Made by a program: the position numbers and the translations under genes
Source: Oscillospiraceae bacterium
GTDB lineage: Bacteria > Bacillota > Clostridia > Oscillospirales > WRJC01
Reading direction: 5' to 3'
DNA length: 51,206 bases
Assembly (NCBI GenBank): GCA_009777355.1
Contig: WRMA01000004.1
Location: 1 to 51,206 of the forward strand
The notes under the pieces: model-generated
Databases searched by the model: none
What the model saw: the letters and a program-made list of their open reading frames with translations, nothing else
Told to the model about the DNA's origin: nothing
In this document: positions 31,784 through 41,457 of the stretch, piece by piece
How the letters are laid out: each line of letters starts with the position of its first letter
Position numbering within the stretch: position 1 is the stretch's first letter

Positions 31784-33076
31784 ATGGAAAAAATCATAAT
31801 TAACGGCGGGAGACCCCTTTTCGGGGAAGTTGAGATAGGCGGCATGAAGAACACGGCCGTCGCCGTAATAATGGGAAGCCTTTTAATCGAAGACAAATGC
31901 GTTATAGAGAATCTTCCGGACATAAGCGACGTCGCGACGTCTTTCGCGATACTCAAAAGTATGGGCGCGTCCGTCAGACAAATAAATAAGACTACTTACG
32001 AAATAGACAACACGAGGACAAAGGGCGGGATATCGCCGCCAGAATTAGTAAGGAAGATGAGAGCGTCGTATTATCTCCTCGGGGCGGAGCTCGGCAGGTT
32101 TAACAAGGCAAGGGTAGCCCCTCCCGGAGGGTGCTGGTTCGGAGACCGGCTTATAGACCAGCATATAAAAGGGTTTGAGCATTTGGGCGGAGTATTCAGG
32201 ATATCAGACACGGGCCATTACGCCGCCGAAGCTCCGAACGGACTCAAAGGAACGGATATCCTTCTGGACTGCCCGAGCGTCGGGGCGACTATAAATATTA
32301 TACTCGCGGCGGTAAAAGCCGAGGGAACGACTCTTATTGAAAACGCGGCGAGAGAACCGCACGTAATCGACCTTTCGATTTTCCTGAACAAGTGCGGAGC
32401 GAACATATCGGGAATGGGTACGAATATTATCAAAATAAAAGGCGTGGAAAAGCTTCACGGCTGCGCGTACACTATACTGCCCGACATGATAGAAGCCGGA
32501 ACTTACATGGCAATCGCGGCGGCTACCGGCGGAAGCCTCAGGATAAAGAACGTAATCCCCAAGCATCTTGAATCCATAACGGCTAAATTTATAGAGATGG
32601 GCATTTCAGTCGAGGAATTTGACGATTCGGTCATAGTGAGCAGGGTAGGAGAAATAAACAGCGTTAATATAAAGACGCAGCCTTATCCCGGCGTGCCTTC
32701 GGACATGAACGCGCCGATGTGCGTGCTTCTCTGCCTGGCTAACGGCGTAAGCTCCATAACCGAAGGGATTTTCGATAACAAATACAGGTACTGCGACGAA
32801 CTGCAAAGAATGGGCGCGGCCATAAAAGTCAACGGCAGAGTCGCCACAATCGAGGGAAAAGGCGTTTTAACTGCGACCGTTGTAAAAGCGGTGGATTTAA
32901 GGGCCGGCGCGGCGCTGGTTACGGCGGCGCTTGCGGCCAGGGGCAAAACCGAGATAGAAGATATATATTGGATAGAGCGCGGCTACGAGGATATCGTAAA
33001 CAAGCTTAAAAAAGTCGGGGCCGATATAAGAAAGATAGATATCCCCGACGGTTATAAATACGAGAAAGCCAATTAG
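31784..33076 (+). CDS. murA: UDP-N-acetylglucosamine 1-carboxyvinyltransferase
   Basis: GGRPLFGEVEIGGMKNTAVAVI; LPDMIEAGTYMAIAAATGG; DLRAGAALVTAAL. Confidence 0.96.
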   Translation: MEKIIINGGRPLFGEVEIGGMKNTAVAVIMGSLLIEDKCVIENLPDISDVATSFAILKSMGASVRQINKTTYEIDNTRTKGGISPPELVRKMRASYYLLGAELGRFNKARVAPPGGCWFGDRLIDQHIKGFEHLGGVFRISDTGHYAAEAPNGLKGTDILLDCPSVGATINIILAAVKAEGTTLIENAAREPHVIDLSIFLNKCGANISGMGTNIIKIKGVEKLHGCAYTILPDMIEAGTYMAIAAATGGSLRIKNVIPKHLESITAKFIEMGISVEEFDDSVIVSRVGEINSVNIKTQPYPGVPSDMNAPMCVLLCLANGVSSITEGIFDNKYRYCDELQRMGAAIKVNGRVATIEGKGVLTATVVKAVDLRAGAALVTAALAARGKTEIEDIYWIERGYEDIVNKLKKVGADIRKIDIPDGYKYEKAN

Positions 33077-33079
33077 TCA

Positions 33080-33113
33080 GTTACTTTTCTTTTTGCGAAA
33101 AAAGAAAAGTAAC
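33080..33113. repeat. Hairpin GTTACTTTTCTTTTT-gcg-AAAAAAGAAAAGTAAC
   Basis: Near-perfect inverted repeat; related to 42652-42684. Confidence 0.8.
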
Positions 33114-33174
33114 CAAAAGAAAAACGTTCAACTCTGTAAATTTTATAGTCTTATAAAAAGGTTTGAAGGGGTTC

Positions 33175-33205
33175 AAGGGGAAACTTTCCTTAAAAGTTTC
33201 CCCTT
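33175..33205. repeat. Hairpin AAGGGGAAACTTT..AAAGTTTCCCCTT
   Basis: Inverted repeat with homologous copy in opposite orientation at 46883-46935. Confidence 0.75.
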
Positions 33206-33236
33206 AATAAATTAAAAAAATCAGGAGAGTAAAAAC

Positions 33237-34223
33237 ATGCTTGAAAACACAATCAAAGAATCCGTCGGGATGATAAGAGAAAAGGCGGGAGAAAACGGTA
33301 AAGTTATAGTTCTTGTGAGCGGCGGGGTTGACTCTATGGTTACCGCCGCGCTTTTATTGAAAGCTCTGCCGGCGGATAATATTTACGCGATTTACGTAGA
33401 CCACGGATTCATGCGGAAAAACGAGAGTGATTTTGTTTACTCCCATCTGAAAAAGCTGGGATTTAAGAACGAAAATCTTTTAAAAATCGACGCGGGCGAT
33501 AAATTTATAGAAGCCGTCGCGGGGATTATTGACCCTGAAGAAAAACGCAGGATAATCGGCGGTTTGTTTATCGAGGTCGTGAGAGAAGCCGCGGACGGGT
33601 TCAATCTCGATTACGACGGGACTTTTATAGCGCAGGGAACGCTTAAACCCGATTTGCTCGAGAGCGCGAACCCCGACTTGGGCAAAGACGAATCTGAAAG
33701 AATCAAGACTCATCACAACGACGTAGACATAGTGAGAAAAGCGCGCGCGAAAGGTCTGATAATCGAGACGAATTATAACTGGTATAAAGACGACGTCCGG
33801 AAAGTCGCGAGGATTTTGGGTATAGACGAAGCGGTCGCGTCGAGACAGCCGTTTCCGGGTCCCGGACTCGCGGTAAGAATCATGGGAGAGGTAACCCGGG
33901 AAAAACTCGCTCTGATTCGCGAGGCGGACGCGATCGTCCGCGAGGAACTGGACGCGCTAGAGAAAGAAAATAAACCCGACCAGTATTTCGCAGTTCTGAC
34001 AGACTCGCTCTCCGTGGGAATAAATAACGGAATCAGGAAATATTCGCCGGTAATCGCGGTTCGCGCCGTTGCGACGGACGATTATATGACCTGCGGGTAC
34101 GCTATGCTGCCGCATGAGGTTCTCAATCGTATATCTTCAAGAATAACGAGCGAAGTCGAAGGAGTGAGCCGCGTGGTTTACGATATAACAAACAAACCTC
34201 CCGCGACAATCGAATGGGAGTAG
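33237..34223 (+). CDS. guaA: GMP synthase, ATP-pyrophosphatase/dimerization subunit only (no glutamine amidotransferase domain)
   Basis: VLVSGGVDSMVTAALL PP-loop; RQPFPGPGLAVRIMGEV; C-terminal KPPATIEWE; 328 aa. Confidence 0.93.
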   Translation: MLENTIKESVGMIREKAGENGKVIVLVSGGVDSMVTAALLLKALPADNIYAIYVDHGFMRKNESDFVYSHLKKLGFKNENLLKIDAGDKFIEAVAGIIDPEEKRRIIGGLFIEVVREAADGFNLDYDGTFIAQGTLKPDLLESANPDLGKDESERIKTHHNDVDIVRKARAKGLIIETNYNWYKDDVRKVARILGIDEAVASRQPFPGPGLAVRIMGEVTREKLALIREADAIVREELDALEKENKPDQYFAVLTDSLSVGINNGIRKYSPVIAVRAVATDDYMTCGYAMLPHEVLNRISSRITSEVEGVSRVVYDITNKPPATIEWE

Positions 34224-34244
34224 GGGCGGTCATTGTTCGTCCGC
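34220..34244. repeat. GTAGGGGCG repeat fragment
   Basis: gtaggggcggtcattgttcgtccgc; overlaps guaA stop codon. Confidence 0.6.
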
Positions 34245-34312
34245 GACGTATCGCCGACGCCGGATTTATTTCGTAGGGCGCGGCGACCCCGACGCGCCGG
34301 GGATTCCAAAAC

Positions 34313-34341
34313 AAAAGAGCGGGAAACTTTCCCGCTCTTTT
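34313..34341. terminator. Bidirectional Rho-independent terminator
   Basis: AAAAGAGCGGGAAA/TTTCCCGCTCTTTT between convergent guaA and CBM6 genes. Confidence 0.85.
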
Positions 34342-34364
34342 ATGCCGATTTTATTTATTTTAAA

Positions 34365-36122
34365 TTATCTTTTTACCCTGATTTTTCTTGCCGTCGCAAA
34401 CGCCGCCGCGGCGACTAAAGCGAGTACAAGAATAATCGCGAGCGAGTCGCCCGTCGGAGCCGGAAGCTTTTCGCCTTCGTCACCGCCGCCGCCTTCGCCT
34501 TCGCCGCCAACTGCTTCACCGCCGCCGGTTTCACCGCTTCCGCCGTCTATAACAACCGGAGGAGCGGGAGGGGCTGGAGGAGCCGGAGGAGGAGGAGGCT
34601 GCGCGAACGACGTTCCCTGATTGAACACGAGAGCCGCGAAGTTTATGCCGCCCGCCGGAAATTCCACCGTGAATACGTTAACGCCCGCTTCAAGGTCAAC
34701 GACCGCGACGTCGTACAAACCATAGTCCGCCCAACCGTTTTCTTCGATAACGGGAGCGCCGGCTAATTCGGCGTTCGCATACACGTTAAGAGGAGTTTCC
34801 GCGCCGTCTCCCGAGCTTGCCCAGACGCTGACGGCGTACTGACCCGCTTCGGGAACTATGACCGTGTACTGAACCCATTCCGCAGGTATAAATTCATCGT
34901 CCGGATTCGTCCATTCGCCGCTTGTCCATGCGACCGCGCCGATATCCCCGAGCCCGGGAACGTCGATTTCGCCCTCGGTCTGAGGACCCGTGAAACCTTC
35001 GAAATATTCGGGTCTGAAAGTAAACGCGCCGTCGGCGGTCCATGAGTCGTCGCTGAACCATGAAGATTCAACGCTGTGGAAATCGTAGGTAAATTCGTGG
35101 AAGCCGTCGTTGTCAAACTCGACTGCCTTAACGACGGTCGTTCCGTCGCCGATAACGTTAAGAACGTACGGATTGGTGTCGAAAGGCGCGATAAACAGCA
35201 TACGCGAGAAGTTTAAGCCTCCGTCGGGAAATTCGACTCTTATAACCTGATTGCCCGCTTCAAGGTTAACCGTTCCCGCGTCGAAGAACGCATAGTTGCC
35301 CCAACCGCCTGTCGGCGTTACGGCTACGGACGCAATTTTTTCTTCGCCGATATAGAAATCTACGTCGCCGCCGCTTCCGCCCGAACCCGCTCTTACGACA
35401 AGCAGATATTCGCCGCCCTGTTCGACGTGTACAGTATAAGAGACATATTCGCCCGCGTCTATCCAGCCGACGTTGTCCGCTTCTGTCTGCGGCCCGCCGA
35501 GTTCTTCCATTTCGGGTCTCGCTTCGTAGTTTCCGTCGTTATTGTCGAGCCAGCCGTCCGCATCGAAGTCAACGGCTCTGATAACGCTGAACGCGCCGCC
35601 GATAACTTTATCCGCCGGTTCGTAAACATACTCCGGACCCGCGGTCGGTTCGAGGACAGATTCGGTAAGTACAGCGTTTACTACCGATATACTTTCCCAG
35701 TAATTATTCGACCAGCTGCCGATAAAAATATTCGCCTGAGTTCCGGAAGCTATAAAATCGTTCCAGCTGTCAAAAGCCGTAAGGTCCGCTATGAGAATAT
35801 TGCCGTCGACGTAAGCCGCGCCGCTCAGCTGGTCCCACCAGTTCGCGTCGCTCTGTAAAATAAATTCGAGACCCGCGTCTATGTCTTCGCTGAACTCGAC
35901 ATAGAGAGATTTCGCCGCCTTTAAAGTTTCCAGGTCGAGACCGGTCTCGACGCCGTCTCTGCCGTTCGTAGCCCAGCCCGAAATACCGGGATCTGAGAAA
36001 AAGTTAAAATCCCCGAGCGAAAACCCGTCCGGAGCGTCCGCCGAGACTGCGAGGGGAGTAAGTAAAGCCATCGTCAAAGAGAGGATAACAAGAATTGAGA
36101 TACCGCGTGAAAAGTTCTTCAT
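34365..36122 (-). CDS. Secreted/surface protein with tandem CBM6-like domains, Pro/Gly linker and C-terminal LPXTG-like anchor
   Basis: Signal peptide; two repeats GPQTExxxVGWxxxGEWVxYTV...GQYxVxVxAxSG...NFxxxxF; C-terminal LPAPTGDS + TM + RKIRVKR. Confidence 0.8.
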   Translation of the reverse strand: MKNFSRGISILVILSLTMALLTPLAVSADAPDGFSLGDFNFFSDPGISGWATNGRDGVETGLDLETLKAAKSLYVEFSEDIDAGLEFILQSDANWWDQLSGAAYVDGNILIADLTAFDSWNDFIASGTQANIFIGSWSNNYWESISVVNAVLTESVLEPTAGPEYVYEPADKVIGGAFSVIRAVDFDADGWLDNNDGNYEARPEMEELGGPQTEADNVGWIDAGEYVSYTVHVEQGGEYLLVVRAGSGGSGGDVDFYIGEEKIASVAVTPTGGWGNYAFFDAGTVNLEAGNQVIRVEFPDGGLNFSRMLFIAPFDTNPYVLNVIGDGTTVVKAVEFDNDGFHEFTYDFHSVESSWFSDDSWTADGAFTFRPEYFEGFTGPQTEGEIDVPGLGDIGAVAWTSGEWTNPDDEFIPAEWVQYTVIVPEAGQYAVSVWASSGDGAETPLNVYANAELAGAPVIEENGWADYGLYDVAVVDLEAGVNVFTVEFPAGGINFAALVFNQGTSFAQPPPPPAPPAPPAPPVVIDGGSGETGGGEAVGGEGEGGGGDEGEKLPAPTGDSLAIILVLALVAAAAFATARKIRVKR

Positions 36123-36268
36123 TAATTTTCTACCTCCAAAAAATAAAAATTATAAAAATACACAGTTTGTATTACATTTATATATGATTATACAACAAGT
36201 TTTTAAAAATTGCAACAGTTTTTTTGAATTTTTTTTAACTTTATATAAATTTTTTTATATAAAAATCA

Positions 36269-36297
36269 TTGACTTTATTATTGTTTGATGTTAAAAT
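36269..36297 (+). promoter_or_regulatory. Putative sigma-A promoter TTGACT-N17-TAAAAT
   Basis: -35 at 36269-36274, -10 at 36292-36297, 17-bp spacer, upstream of TerB-N gene. Confidence 0.6.
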
Positions 36298-36338
36298 AAT
36301 ATGATGTCATTAATTTTCAGCTGAAAAGAGAGGATTTT

Positions 36339-38054
36339 TTGAGCATGAGCGATTGGAATAAAAGCAGGTTTAAAACCGCCGAAATAGAATTCGGCGACGA
36401 TTCGGCTCCTGACGAACGGAAATCCTCGCCCATAAAAAAACTCTATGATTTCTTCGGTTCTGAACCGGAACCGTCAAATCAAACAAATCAAAATAATCCG
36501 GGAGTGTACGCGAATCAAATAAATCAGGCGCAAACCCCGGAGAAAAAAAGCAGGAGTTACTCCTATGATTTGGACGGCGGGGTTTTGATTACCTGCAAAA
36601 TCGAAGAATGGGGGAGAGGCTTTACTCTCTTCGGCGATTTTATCAGAGACGCTAAAAAATATTATAAAAAAACCTGCGTAAACGCGAATTATATATATTT
36701 TTTTTCCTATCGTCCAATGTACAGGGAGCTTAATCATGAACAGCTGTGCTGGTATTTATTCTGGCGTTCGAGAATACGCGAGGGAATATATTTAAAGACC
36801 GGACTGTCTTATATTTTTTTGTATCTGTACGAACAAATTAACCTTTCGGATATAATCGGACCTGAAAAAGTTTACGCGAATATCATAAAAATCTGGAATA
36901 ATTACAGAATCGAATTTCCCCGTATAGACAAGTATATCGCGGAATGGCTCGCGGATTTTTCGTTCGTTCACAAATTAAAAATCAATCTCAACGACGACGG
37001 GATATCTGATATTCTAACAGATATTATAAATATAGTGACTATTCCCGAGGTTTATATCAGAGAGGATTTTTTCAGGGCTGAAGCAAACACCGGCTTTATC
37101 ATAAAAAATATGGCGATGCACGACTATAAAAAAAGCAAGTTTTACAACGAAAAGAATCAGGAGTTCTTCGACCTGCATATTTACGGGATTCTCCACTCCG
37201 TTTTGTCAAGCCCCGGGTTCGACGATATTATAAAAAAAGAAACGGAGAACGGGGTAACGGTCAAGACGACGCGCGAAAGTTTTATGGGAGCGGTGTGTAT
37301 ATTCGAACACAAAAAAAGAATAACGGTCGAATATAAAAATCTATACAAGAACTTTTATATAAGGCAATGCGTAACGGATACGGTCAGATACGCCGAAAAC
37401 GCGGTCAGGGATTATTTAGGCATAAAATCAAGACTGAACGTTTCGGGATTTCCCGAGGAACTGAAAAAAATCATAGACGAATATAAAAATAAATATCTGA
37501 TTGCCGTTAAGCCTCAAAAGATTTCCGTAAATAAAAAGAAAGGCAAAAGAGAAGAGCCGGAAGAAATCCCGGAAGTCATAGAATTTAACCCGAATATAGA
37601 AACCGCGTCCGAAATAGAGAAATCGTCGTGGGATACGACGTTCACCCTTGTCGAGCTGCAGGAAAATTCAGAGATTAAAATAGACGACGGCGAATTTATA
37701 GAAATCGACACGGGAGATTCGGAAGAAGATATTTTCGACGTTCTGGAGAGTATCGAATTAGCAGAGGCGGCAGAACCGGCAGGATTGACGGATATGGAAA
37801 GATTTATCGCAAGTCTGACGGAAGAAGAACGTTACGCCCTTGAAGCGCTGATTGACGCGAAAGCTCAAAATAAAAGCTTTGATGTTTTATGCGGGGAGTT
37901 TTTGAGCGGAAGCAACGGTAAAATGCTGGAGTCTGTGATTGATTATATAAATATAAAGGCGATGGATTTTACCGGGGATATAATATTCGATACGGCAAAC
38001 CGGGAGATTCCGGAGGATTACAGAGAGGAGATAGAGGAGGGGTTGAAAAAATAA
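36339..38054 (+). CDS. TerB-N / TerB-C domain protein
   Basis: FFSYRPMYRELNHEQLCWYLFWRSRIREGIYLKTGLSYIFLYLYEQIN (TerB-N); C-terminal DYINIKAMDFTGDIIFDTANREIPEDYREEIEEGL (TerB-C-like). Confidence 0.75.
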   Translation: MSMSDWNKSRFKTAEIEFGDDSAPDERKSSPIKKLYDFFGSEPEPSNQTNQNNPGVYANQINQAQTPEKKSRSYSYDLDGGVLITCKIEEWGRGFTLFGDFIRDAKKYYKKTCVNANYIYFFSYRPMYRELNHEQLCWYLFWRSRIREGIYLKTGLSYIFLYLYEQINLSDIIGPEKVYANIIKIWNNYRIEFPRIDKYIAEWLADFSFVHKLKINLNDDGISDILTDIINIVTIPEVYIREDFFRAEANTGFIIKNMAMHDYKKSKFYNEKNQEFFDLHIYGILHSVLSSPGFDDIIKKETENGVTVKTTRESFMGAVCIFEHKKRITVEYKNLYKNFYIRQCVTDTVRYAENAVRDYLGIKSRLNVSGFPEELKKIIDEYKNKYLIAVKPQKISVNKKKGKREEPEEIPEVIEFNPNIETASEIEKSSWDTTFTLVELQENSEIKIDDGEFIEIDTGDSEEDIFDVLESIELAEAAEPAGLTDMERFIASLTEEERYALEALIDAKAQNKSFDVLCGEFLSGSNGKMLESVIDYINIKAMDFTGDIIFDTANREIPEDYREEIEEGLKK

Positions 38055-39472
38055 TGACCGGGAGTGAAAACATAAAAGATATAAGCGAGCCGAAAATTCC
38101 GAGAAGAATACTCGGCGCGCTGCTTAATTCGGTCGGGGCCGGGGTCGTTCCCCGGTTCGGTCTGGAATATATCGCAATCGGCAGAAAAGACGAAATAAAC
38201 GCTTTCACGTCCGATTTGGATTTTATATCGGACGGGGGCAGCTCGTTCAGGTTTATTATCGGACGTTACGGCAGCGGCAAAAGTTTTCTGCTGCAGCTGG
38301 TCAGGAATCATTGCCTTGAACGGGGATTTATCACGGCCGATGCGGATTTGTCGCCGGAGAGAAGACTGTCGGGAACTAATAAACAGGGGTTGGCGGTATA
38401 TAAAGAGCTCGTATCGAATCTCGCCGCGCGTTCTTCCCCCGACGGAAACGCCCTTATGCAGATTATCTCGCGCTGGCTCTCCGAACTCCAGACGAAAATA
38501 ATCTCCGAGAAAAAAATCGCCCTCGATTCGAAAGAGCTTGAAATAGAAATGTCGGCGGAGATTCTGAAGATTTCACATTCTCTCGAAAATCTCGTCTGCG
38601 GGTTCGATTTCGCGTCGGTGATATTGAAATATTATATCGCGTATAAAAACGGGGAAGAGGATATAAAAAGCGCCGCGCTGAGATGGCTGAGGGGAGAGTA
38701 TAACACAAAAACGGAGGCTCGCGCGGATTTGGGGGTCGGAACGGTAATAGACGACCTGAACTGGTATGATTTTATAAAGCTTCTGGCCGTTTTCGTGAGA
38801 AAAATAGGCTATAAGGGATTGATTGTCTTTATCGACGAGTGCGTTAATTTATATAAAATCACTAATAAGATATCGAGGGAAAATAATTACGAGAAGATTT
38901 TGTCTATGTTTAACGACACTCTCCAGGGAAAGGCCGAAGGGCTGGGGATATTTATGGGAGGAACCCCGCAGTTTCTGGAAGATAACAGAAGGGGGCTCTA
39001 CAGTTACGAGGCCCTGAAGTCGAGACTGACCGAGGGCAGGTTCTTTTCCCGGGATTCAAAATATAAAAACCTCATGGGACCGGTAATAAGACTGGAGAGA
39101 CTTTCTGACGACGAGATTTTCGCCCTCGCTATGAGAATAGACATACTCCACAGGACATACTACGAATATGAGAAAAAAATCGGAGAAAATAATATTCTGG
39201 AGTTTCTGAAAGTATATATGCAGAGGGTCGGGTCGGCGTCTTTTATCACTCCGAGGGAAATAATACGGGATTTTTTGACCGTTCTGGATATTTTGTATCA
39301 GAACCCGGAAGCCGGTTTCGATGAAATATTAACGAAAGAAGAGAAAAAATTTACGCAGTCTTCACAAAATCCCCCGGACGCCGCAAAGGAAGAGGAGGAA
39401 AACCGGGAAGAACAAGAGGAAACGGAGGCAGTAAAAGCCTTTGAAGTTAAATTTGAGGATATAGAAATCTGA
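38054..39472 (+). CDS. BrxD-like/DUF2791 P-loop ATPase
   Basis: VGAGVVPRFGLEYIAIGRKDEI; Walker A GRYGSGKS; Walker B GLIVFIDECVNLYK; GTPQFLEDNRRGLYSYEALKSRL; start overlaps upstream stop (TAATG). Confidence 0.8.
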   Translation: MTGSENIKDISEPKIPRRILGALLNSVGAGVVPRFGLEYIAIGRKDEINAFTSDLDFISDGGSSFRFIIGRYGSGKSFLLQLVRNHCLERGFITADADLSPERRLSGTNKQGLAVYKELVSNLAARSSPDGNALMQIISRWLSELQTKIISEKKIALDSKELEIEMSAEILKISHSLENLVCGFDFASVILKYYIAYKNGEEDIKSAALRWLRGEYNTKTEARADLGVGTVIDDLNWYDFIKLLAVFVRKIGYKGLIVFIDECVNLYKITNKISRENNYEKILSMFNDTLQGKAEGLGIFMGGTPQFLEDNRRGLYSYEALKSRLTEGRFFSRDSKYKNLMGPVIRLERLSDDEIFALAMRIDILHRTYYEYEKKIGENNILEFLKVYMQRVGSASFITPREIIRDFLTVLDILYQNPEAGFDEILTKEEKKFTQSSQNPPDAAKEEEENREEQEETEAVKAFEVKFEDIEI

Positions 39473-39540
39473 TTTTACAGCGAAATTTTAATAAAATCTT
39501 TAATAAATAGTAAAATAAATAGAAAAATAATTAATTTGTA

Positions 39541-39569
39541 TTGACATTATCGAAAAGATTAGATAAAAT
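39541..39569 (+). promoter_or_regulatory. Putative sigma-A promoter TTGACA-N17-TAAAAT upstream of rny
   Basis: -35 39541-39546, -10 39564-39569, spacer 17. Confidence 0.7.
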
Positions 39570-39710
39570 AGTAATGTTGTATATATTCTGAGTTTTACGG
39601 CTTTATTAAATTAAATATATGAAATATTAAATTATAAAATATAAAAATTGAATAAAGTACAAAATTTGGACCTGCAATAAATATTTAAAATAAACAGGGA
39701 GGTGCATATT

Positions 39711-41258
39711 TTGCTTACTGAGATAATCGCCGCGGTTGCGGCCTTGATAGCCGGTATAGTAGCCGGAGTGTTCATAGGAATCAGGCACAGGAAAAAATTT
39801 GCGGAATCTGAAATCGGTTCGGCCGAGGCCGAAGCCAAAAGAATAGTAGGCGACGCGTTCAAAACGGCGGAGACGAAGAAAAAGGAAGCCCTGCTCGAGG
39901 CGAAAGAAGAAATTATAAAAATGAAAAACGAGGCGGACAGGGAGCTCAAGGAACGCAGGGGCGAAATAACGAAACTGGAGAGGAGAATCTCTCAAAAAGA
40001 AGAGTCTTTGGAGAAGAAAATCGAGTCGCTGGACAAAAAAGACGAGAATATAACCAAAAAAATGAACGAGATAACGGCGCTTGAAACGGAAATCCGGAAG
40101 AAAATCGAAAGCCAGGACAAGATACTGCAGGAAATATCGGGCTTTACGCAGGAACAGGCGAAGAAACTGCTTCTTGAAAAGGTCGAAGCCGAGCTCCAGC
40201 ACGAAACCGCGATGAAAATATCCGAATACGAACAGCAGTTCAAAGACGAAGCGGATAAAAAAGCGAAGAGTATTTTATCCCTCGCAATACAGAGATACGC
40301 GTCGGACTATGTTTCGGAGGCGACGGTTTCGGTCGTTCCCCTGCCTAACGACGAGATGAAAGGCAGGATTATAGGACGCGAGGGAAGAAACATAAGAACA
40401 ATCGAGACTCTGACGGGGGTGGATTTGATTATCGACGACACCCCCGAGGCTATAACCCTGTCGTCGTTCGACCCGGTAAGGAGAGAGGTCGCGAGACTCA
40501 CTCTCGAGAAGCTCATTCTCGACGGACGCATACACCCGGCAAGAATCGAGGAGATGGTGAACAAGTCGAAAAGGGACGTCGACGGCATAATAAAAACCGA
40601 AGGGGAGAGGTCGACGTTCGAGACGGGAGTCCACGGCATAAACCCCGAGCTTATAAGGCTTCTGGGGCGGCTTAAATACAGGACGAGCTACGGGCAGAAC
40701 GTTTTGGCCCACTCTATCGAAGTGTCGCATCTGTCGGGGATAATAGCGGGCGAGCTTAAAGCCGATATAAACATGGCTAAGCGCGCGGGGCTGCTCCACG
40801 ATATAGGAAAGGCGATGACCCACGAGGTCGAGGGCTCGCATATACAAATCGGACTCGACATAGCCAAAAAATATAAAGAGAACAAAGATATAATCCACGC
40901 CATCGAAGCCCATCACGGAGACGTGGAGCCTCAGACGATTACGGCTATTATAGTTCAGGCCGCGGACGCGATTTCGGGAGCGAGACCGGGAGCGAGACGC
41001 GAAAACCTGGAGAATTATATAAAACGTCTGGAAAAACTCGAGGAAATCGCGAACTCGTTCGCGGGAATCGAGAAATCGTATGCGATACAGGCGGGAAGAG
41101 AAGTGAGGATTATAGTGAATCCGGAGGAAATCAACGACGACGGCATGCTGTTCCTCGCGCGCGGCATAGTGAAGAAAATCGAAGACGAGCTCGAATATCC
41201 GGGGCAAATCAAAATACACATGGTCAGGGAGAGCAGGATTATAGATTACGCGAGATAG
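39711..41258 (+). CDS. rny: Ribonuclease Y
   Basis: N-terminal TM, coiled coil, KH ([29 protein letters not shown]), HD domain ([18 protein letters not shown]); GGGAGG RBS favours TTG at 39711 over GTG 39702. Confidence 0.95.
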   Translation: MLTEIIAAVAALIAGIVAGVFIGIRHRKKFAESEIGSAEAEAKRIVGDAFKTAETKKKEALLEAKEEIIKMKNEADRELKERRGEITKLERRISQKEESLEKKIESLDKKDENITKKMNEITALETEIRKKIESQDKILQEISGFTQEQAKKLLLEKVEAELQHETAMKISEYEQQFKDEADKKAKSILSLAIQRYASDYVSEATVSVVPLPNDEMKGRIIGREGRNIRTIETLTGVDLIIDDTPEAITLSSFDPVRREVARLTLEKLILDGRIHPARIEEMVNKSKRDVDGIIKTEGERSTFETGVHGINPELIRLLGRLKYRTSYGQNVLAHSIEVSHLSGIIAGELKADINMAKRAGLLHDIGKAMTHEVEGSHIQIGLDIAKKYKENKDIIHAIEAHHGDVEPQTITAIIVQAADAISGARPGARRENLENYIKRLEKLEEIANSFAGIEKSYAIQAGREVRIIVNPEEINDDGMLFLARGIVKKIEDELEYPGQIKIHMVRESRIIDYAR

Positions 41259-41280
41259 GTGGCGTTTTATGCGCGTATGC

Positions 41281-41348
41281 GTAGGGGCGGCCATTGGCCG
41301 TCCGTCTGAAAAAAGTTGATTTTGCGGACGCGCAATGCGCGCCCCTAC
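41281..41348. repeat. Full-length GTAGGGGCG composite palindromic repeat, opposite orientation to 12319-12383
   Basis: gtaggggcggccattggccgtccgtctgaaaaaagttgattttgcggacgcgcaatgcgcgcccctac. Confidence 0.9.
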
Positions 41349-41457
41349 AATCAGATTTTAATTCAGCAAAAAGTCTTTTATTAAAAATTGAGATAAAATA
41401 GACCGGATTGATAGGGCGGGGGGTTGCTCCCGCCGTATTTGCGGTGTGGTAAAATTT

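Noticed and set aside
34256-34305. Second repeat-like GTAGGGCGCGGCGACCCCGACGCGCCG after guaA
   Set aside because: Possibly another repeat family, but only one copy in the window and no clear complete hairpin; not called as an element.
39627-40202. 191-aa antisense ORF (Phe/Leu/Arg-rich)
   Set aside because: Shadow of the rny coiled-coil region; low-complexity composition.
40275-41294. 339-aa antisense ORF across rny
   Set aside because: Lies entirely opposite a confidently identified gene; composition is a mirrored by-product of its codon usage with no recognisable domain.
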